The notes under the pieces: generated by a model
What the model was told of the DNA's origin: nothing
The model's input: only the letters and a program-made list of their open reading frames with translations
Databases searched by the model: none
Assembly: GCF_019175285.1 (NCBI RefSeq)
Contig: NC_056526.1
Span: forward strand, 120,312,362-120,376,361
Direction of reading: 5' to 3'
Length of the DNA stretch: 64,000 bases
From: Sceloporus undulatus
Lineage: Eukaryota > Chordata > Lepidosauria > Squamata > Phrynosomatidae
Shown: positions 60,377 through 64,000 of the stretch, in pieces
Numbering within the stretch: the first letter of the stretch is position 1
Layout: every line of letters starts with the position of its first letter
Made by a program: the position numbers and the translations under genes

Positions 60377-61545
60377 CTTTATTTATAAAGCGCTGCAAAT
60401 TTACACAGCGCTGTACATACAATCTTTTTAATTGGACGGTTCCCTGCCCTCAGGCTTACAATCTAAAAAGATACGACACAAAAGGAGAAGGGAGTGGTGG
60501 TGGGGAAGGGGCCTTTCTAGTAGGATAATATATATAAAATACATAGCAATACAGGAAATGATTCAATAAAACAGACAACAAAAGAACATCAAATAGCAAG
60601 TGACAGTTATGCAATGCCTGGGAACGCTTCTCTGAACAGGAGGGTCTTCAACTCTGTTTTGAAGCTGGTTAAAGAAGTGATGGCTCTTGATCGCGGAGGA
60701 AGAAGGTTCCAGGAGTGAGGGGCAGCGAGTGAAAAGGGGCGAATCATAGATGGGGCAGAGGAAATCCTGGGCTGGGACAGCAGACCTTGACTACCAGAAC
60801 AGAGGGCCCTACCCTAGTGGGAAGGTGAGGAGAAATAAGGTCTGATAAGTAAGAAGGGGCCAACCCATGGAGGGCTTTAAACGTTGACAGCAGGAGCTTA
60901 TACTGAATGCGGAAAGGGAGGGGGAGCCAGTGAAGGGATGCCAACACAGGAGAGATGTGGTCAGAGTGGTGGGTGGATGTGATAATGTGTGCAGCTGAAT
61001 GCTGAACAGAAATTAAAGGACGGAGGTGAGAAAGAGGAAGCCCTGCCAGAAGGATGTTACAGTAATCAAGTCATGAGACCAGTAAGGCATGGACCAGGAT
61101 CTTAGCAGTGCAGGCAGAGAGATAAGGTCGGATTTTGGCAATATTGTACAAAAAGAATCTACAAGCCTTGGCTGTGGTCTGGATCTGAGGGATGCACGAC
61201 AGAGAAGAATCAAAGATAAAACCAAGACTGCGGGCTTGCTGGACTGGTTGGATAGAAATGTTGTCCACAGAGACAGAAAAGGAGTGTGGAAGGGTGGACT
61301 TAGGAGGAAAGACAAGAAGCTCCGTCTTGGACATGTTGAGCTTCAAATCCCGATGGCACATCCACTGTGAGACAGCTGTGAGGCAAGACAAAACTTGCTG
61401 TTCAAGCCTTGGAGAAAGGTCAGGGGTGGAAAGATACAACTGGGTGTCATCGGCATACAGATGGTAGTTTACCTAAGGACAGTGTGTAGAGAGAAAACAG
61501 AAGGGGACCCAGAACAGAGCCCTGGGGAACTCCAACAGATCGCTG
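60329..61545 (-). mobile_element. L2-type LINE (family 2)
   Basis: On the - strand: a VPQGSVLGP-like block, a [14 protein letters not shown]-like active site, then LKLNMSKTELLVFPPKSTLP, VDNISIQPVQQARSLGFIFD, FFLYNIAKIRPYLSACTAKI, LASLHWLPLPFRIQYKLLLS and FKALHGLAPSYLSDLISPHL. Frame changes separate the two main pieces. The 3' end is AAGCGCTGCAAATTTACACA on the + strand with a (TTA)n tail at 60329-60374. It is 5'-truncated. Confidence 0.85.
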
Positions 61546-62217
61546 CCATGGAATATGCTGCAAAATCCAGGGATTTGCAGTTTAGAAAAGGGCATTTGGA
61601 ATTCTCATCGAGAGAATCTAGTGGCTCACCACATAACAAATGCCAGAATCCCTTAGGATGTTGCCATGGCAGTTAAAATGGAATCATAGTGCTATAAGTG
61701 TGTAGTGTGAAAGGACTCTAAGATGATATAGGTTATTACTTTGAATGCTCCCATGAGAGTTCACTATTCATCCTGTATTTTTTTTCCTTTGCATGGTAAA
61801 TTGATTAAGAACAAAAAGTAGAATATTGCATAGTGTCTTTAACTGATAGCACCTGGAACTATCCGTGTGCAAGCATTCACCTCTTGTTCATGTCAACATG
61901 AAAGGTTAGACAAAACTTTCTAAAATGTTCTTGATTTTTTTAATCCCACTTTTCCCCCATTGCAGGTCTCAAGGTAGTGTAAAACATGAATACAAAGAAA
62001 ATGCATCTAAAAACCAATGTGTTAGATTGTATCATAGCTGATATTTAATACTGTATTAATATATTAATAAGTTTTCATATCGAAAACAAACACTGAATTA
62101 AAATTATTAATTTTATTGAAACATGAAAAGAGAAAGGGAAAATACAACACTTTCCATGGAAAGTATCCCTAGAATCAACCAGTTAGTGACACAAAGGGCT
62201 ATCTAAATAAACAGATC

Positions 62218-62345
62218 TTTGCCTATAGTTTTTTGTGGGTTTTTTGGGCTATGTGGCCATGTTCTAGAAGAGTTTCTTCCTGACGTTTTGCCAGCATCTT
62301 TGCCTGCCTGTGAAAGGAGAGCAGAGAAAAGGCTGCTGATTTCAG
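62218..62345. mobile_element. Unclassified interspersed repeat, possibly Penelope-like
   Basis: GTGGGTTTTTTGGGCTATGT, GGCCATGTTCTAGAAGAG and CCTGACGTTTTGCCAGCATC form a stretch I recognise as a common reptilian repeat, possibly a Penelope-like element end. Family assignment is a guess. Confidence 0.4.
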
Positions 62346-62850
62346 TGACATCCAAAAGCAACTAAAGGAGTTTGGATCCAGTCCACTATGTGTACAAAAT
62401 AATACAGAGAGATATTCTCATCGGATAAGAATATTCAAAGTGGATATATATTATACTTGAGATGTGTGTGAACTGCCTTCCCTCCAAGGCATCCATCTAT
62501 AAAATTTGAGATACAGGAAATACTGAAATAAACACAGTAATGGATTGCTTGTCTACCAGCAAACCAAACAGGGTTTTAAGAGACATGTAAGTGTTTGCTG
62601 TCACATGAATGCTATTTATTATTGACTAAAATAATATGGCGTGCAATTTAAATCATAAAACTATTTCTGTTCTCATGAATATCCTCAAGCATACCAAGAT
62701 GTGTTTTTCTTTTCTTTTTCCTTTTTTCCTTTTTTCCTTTTTATTTTTGTACAACACAAGATACATCTAAGTCAACATATACCAAAAAGCATATATTAAA
62801 AAAAGAATTTGGACCAATAAAACATCATAATGTGAAAATAACATGTAACA

Positions 62851-63013
62851 CAGATGGCCTTCCATATCCACTGATTCAAACAAATAAACACACACACACA
62901 CACACACACAAAATTCCAAACAGCAACTCTTGATTTTGCTGTTTTGAGCACCCACAGATTTTGGTATCTACAGGGGCCCTGGAAGCAAACCCCAGCAAAC
63001 GAAGTACTCACAG
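62851..63013 (+). mobile_element. Pogo/Tigger-like MITE (family T), with (CA)n inside
   Basis: CAGATGGCCTTCCATATCCA at the left, CACCCACAGATTTTGGTATC and GGAAGCAAACCCCAGC near the right, ending CACAG before TA. A (CA)n tract (62889-62911) replaces part of the interior. Confidence 0.7.
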
Positions 63014-63179
63014 TAATAGCAAATTAATGTGCTCTTTTGATAGTTCTCTCATAGCCACCCTCCCCATTCTTAATATAATGATATCAAGTCACCCTGTATT
63101 TAAACTTTTTTCCCCCTGGAATCAAATAGATCAATTTACTGGTTGTCTGTTTCTGCTCTTTCGCTTTCAGATCCTAAGG

Positions 63180-63552
63180 CAGGGGTAGGCAACCTGCGGC
63201 CCGCGGGCCAGATGCGGCCCGGCGAGGCCTTGGGACTGGCCCCAGCCCGGTCCTGCCACCGATTGCCGCCGGGGCCTTTGGCCTCTCGCGCGTGGGGGCA
63301 ATTGTCTATAGGCGCCTCAGAAACATGCATTTATATTAACATTTTTTTAAAAATCAGAAATTTTTTTTGCATGTCCTCCACTTTTTTAAAAAAAGTGTCC
63401 ACCATTTGAAAATGTTGTCCTACATTTGTCTCGGTGTATTTATTTATTTAAATTTTTAAAAATTATTTAATTATTTATTTTTTGGCTTCGGCCCCCCAGT
63501 TGTCTGAGGGACAGCAACCCGGCCCCTGGCTCAAAAAGGTTGCCTACCCCTG
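63180..63552. mobile_element. hAT-like DNA transposon, intact ends
   Basis: The 16-bp terminal inverted repeat CAGGGGTAGGCAACCT is perfect at both ends, and an 8-bp direct repeat TCCTAAGG flanks it at 63172-63179 and 63553-63560. An 8-bp duplication with CAGGGGT-type ends is the hAT (Charlie-like) pattern. The 373-bp body is GC-rich at the left (GCGGCCCGCGGGCC) and AT-rich at the right, with no transposase, so it is non-autonomous. The unmutated ends suggest a recent insertion. Confidence 0.9.
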
Positions 63553-64000
63553 TCCTAAGGCAACCCTTCCCATGATGAGGTATAGTCATAATGCACATGC
63601 TACAGCAACCCTAGTGGAACTCAGCAATTTGATTCTGCTTTTGCCTGGATGGGAGAGTGCCTATGTACTCCATGTGTGCAGTTCCATTATGGAACAAAGG
63701 CATAACATAAAGAAATAAATACTTGCATTGAATTATTTGCATGTAATTCTCTGATGTTCTGTAGACCAGTATTTTTGTTATTTATTACTTTTTTAATATG
63801 CTTTATTATACATAAGATGAAAGTGGCTTGCAATAATCCTTTTCCACATAAACAGCTGCATGTTTCTCAAAGGCAGTTATATCTTAATTGAGACAAGTGG
63901 ACAGCCCTTGGAAATTCTCAGCCCATCACTATGGCCCATGTGATAAATGTTTTTAACTGTCACCATGGAATCATAGAAGGAGCCACTTGGACACTGGTCA

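Larger units (their letters stand above)
60303..61722. mobile_element. Family B element split by an L2 copy
   Basis: The left stub (60303-60328) reads AGGGCCTTTTCACACTATAC. The right part (61546-61722) has CCATGGAATATGCTGCAAAA, GGATTTGCAGTTTAGAAAAG, CATGGCAGTTAAAATGGAAT and TGTGTAGTGTGAAAGGACTC. The outer ends are inverted. The LINE occupies the space between. Confidence 0.7.
59970..64000. other. CORIN intron (right edge)
   Basis: The rest of the window is intron upstream of the catalytic-Asp exon. It holds an L2 family 2 LINE inside a family B element (60303-61722), a possible LINE or Penelope-like piece near 62220, a family T element (62851-63013) and an hAT-like element (63180-63552). The exon with the catalytic His was looked for and not found. 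Confidence 0.6.

Noticed and set aside
60000-64000. CORIN exon with the catalytic His
   Set aside because: No stretch encoding a WVLTVAHC-like block between splice sites was found on the - strand, so it should lie beyond the window.
1-64000. CRISPR arrays, operons or prokaryotic defence systems
   Set aside because: Repeats here are microsatellites, palindromes and dispersed transposons, and the genes are spliced vertebrate genes.

Overview
The window is vertebrate nuclear DNA: short GT-AG exons separated by kilobase introns crowded with LINEs, SINEs and DNA transposons. The repeat set (CR1, L2-type and BovB-type LINEs, a MIR-like tRNA SINE, many small inverted-repeat elements, a DIRS-type retroelement) points to a squamate reptile, probably an iguanian lizard. 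The species is inferred. Two runs of exactly ten N, at 22491-22500 and 30434-30443, are assembly gaps beside microsatellites.

Two host genes were recognised. On the + strand, ten exons between 1151 and 34974 encode the last 509 residues of a class 5 P4-ATPase (phospholipid/glycolipid flippase), identified as ATP10D. They cover the end of the nucleotide-binding region, the P domain and hinge ([20 protein letters not shown]), the last six membrane helices (M5-M10) and a short C-terminal tail. All exon phases join and the total coding length is 1530 nt. Earlier exons, including the DKTGT phosphorylation-site exon, lie before the window.

On the - strand, three exons between 59969 and 54819 encode the last 195 residues of the trypsin-like protease domain of corin (CORIN), including the catalytic Asp, the S1 Asp and the GDSGG serine. 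The catalytic His exon and the rest of the gene lie beyond the right edge. From general knowledge, ATP10D and CORIN are convergent neighbours in other amniotes, which supports calling the ATPase ATP10D rather than ATP10A or ATP10B. The two stop codons are about 20 kb apart here.

Layout: 1-35 kb is the ATP10D 3' half. Its introns hold a DIRS fossil (12.75-16.67 kb), a BovB copy with a pogo-type insertion (18.0-19.2 kb), a CR1 with a nested L2 (21.0-23.1 kb), a large imperfect palindrome (24.13-24.41 kb) and a mosaic of L2, CR1 and small elements (29.2-32.4 kb). 35-54.8 kb is intergenic, with an L2 RT copy on the - strand, SINEs, foldback elements and a CR1 3' end. 54.8-60 kb is CORIN. 60-64 kb is CORIN intron, with an L2-type LINE inserted in a small element and a well-preserved hAT-like element with perfect ends and target duplication. 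No prokaryotic-type system, CRISPR array, rRNA or functional tRNA gene was seen. The most unusual structure is the 24.1 kb palindrome, which reads as a two-step template-switch inverted duplication.
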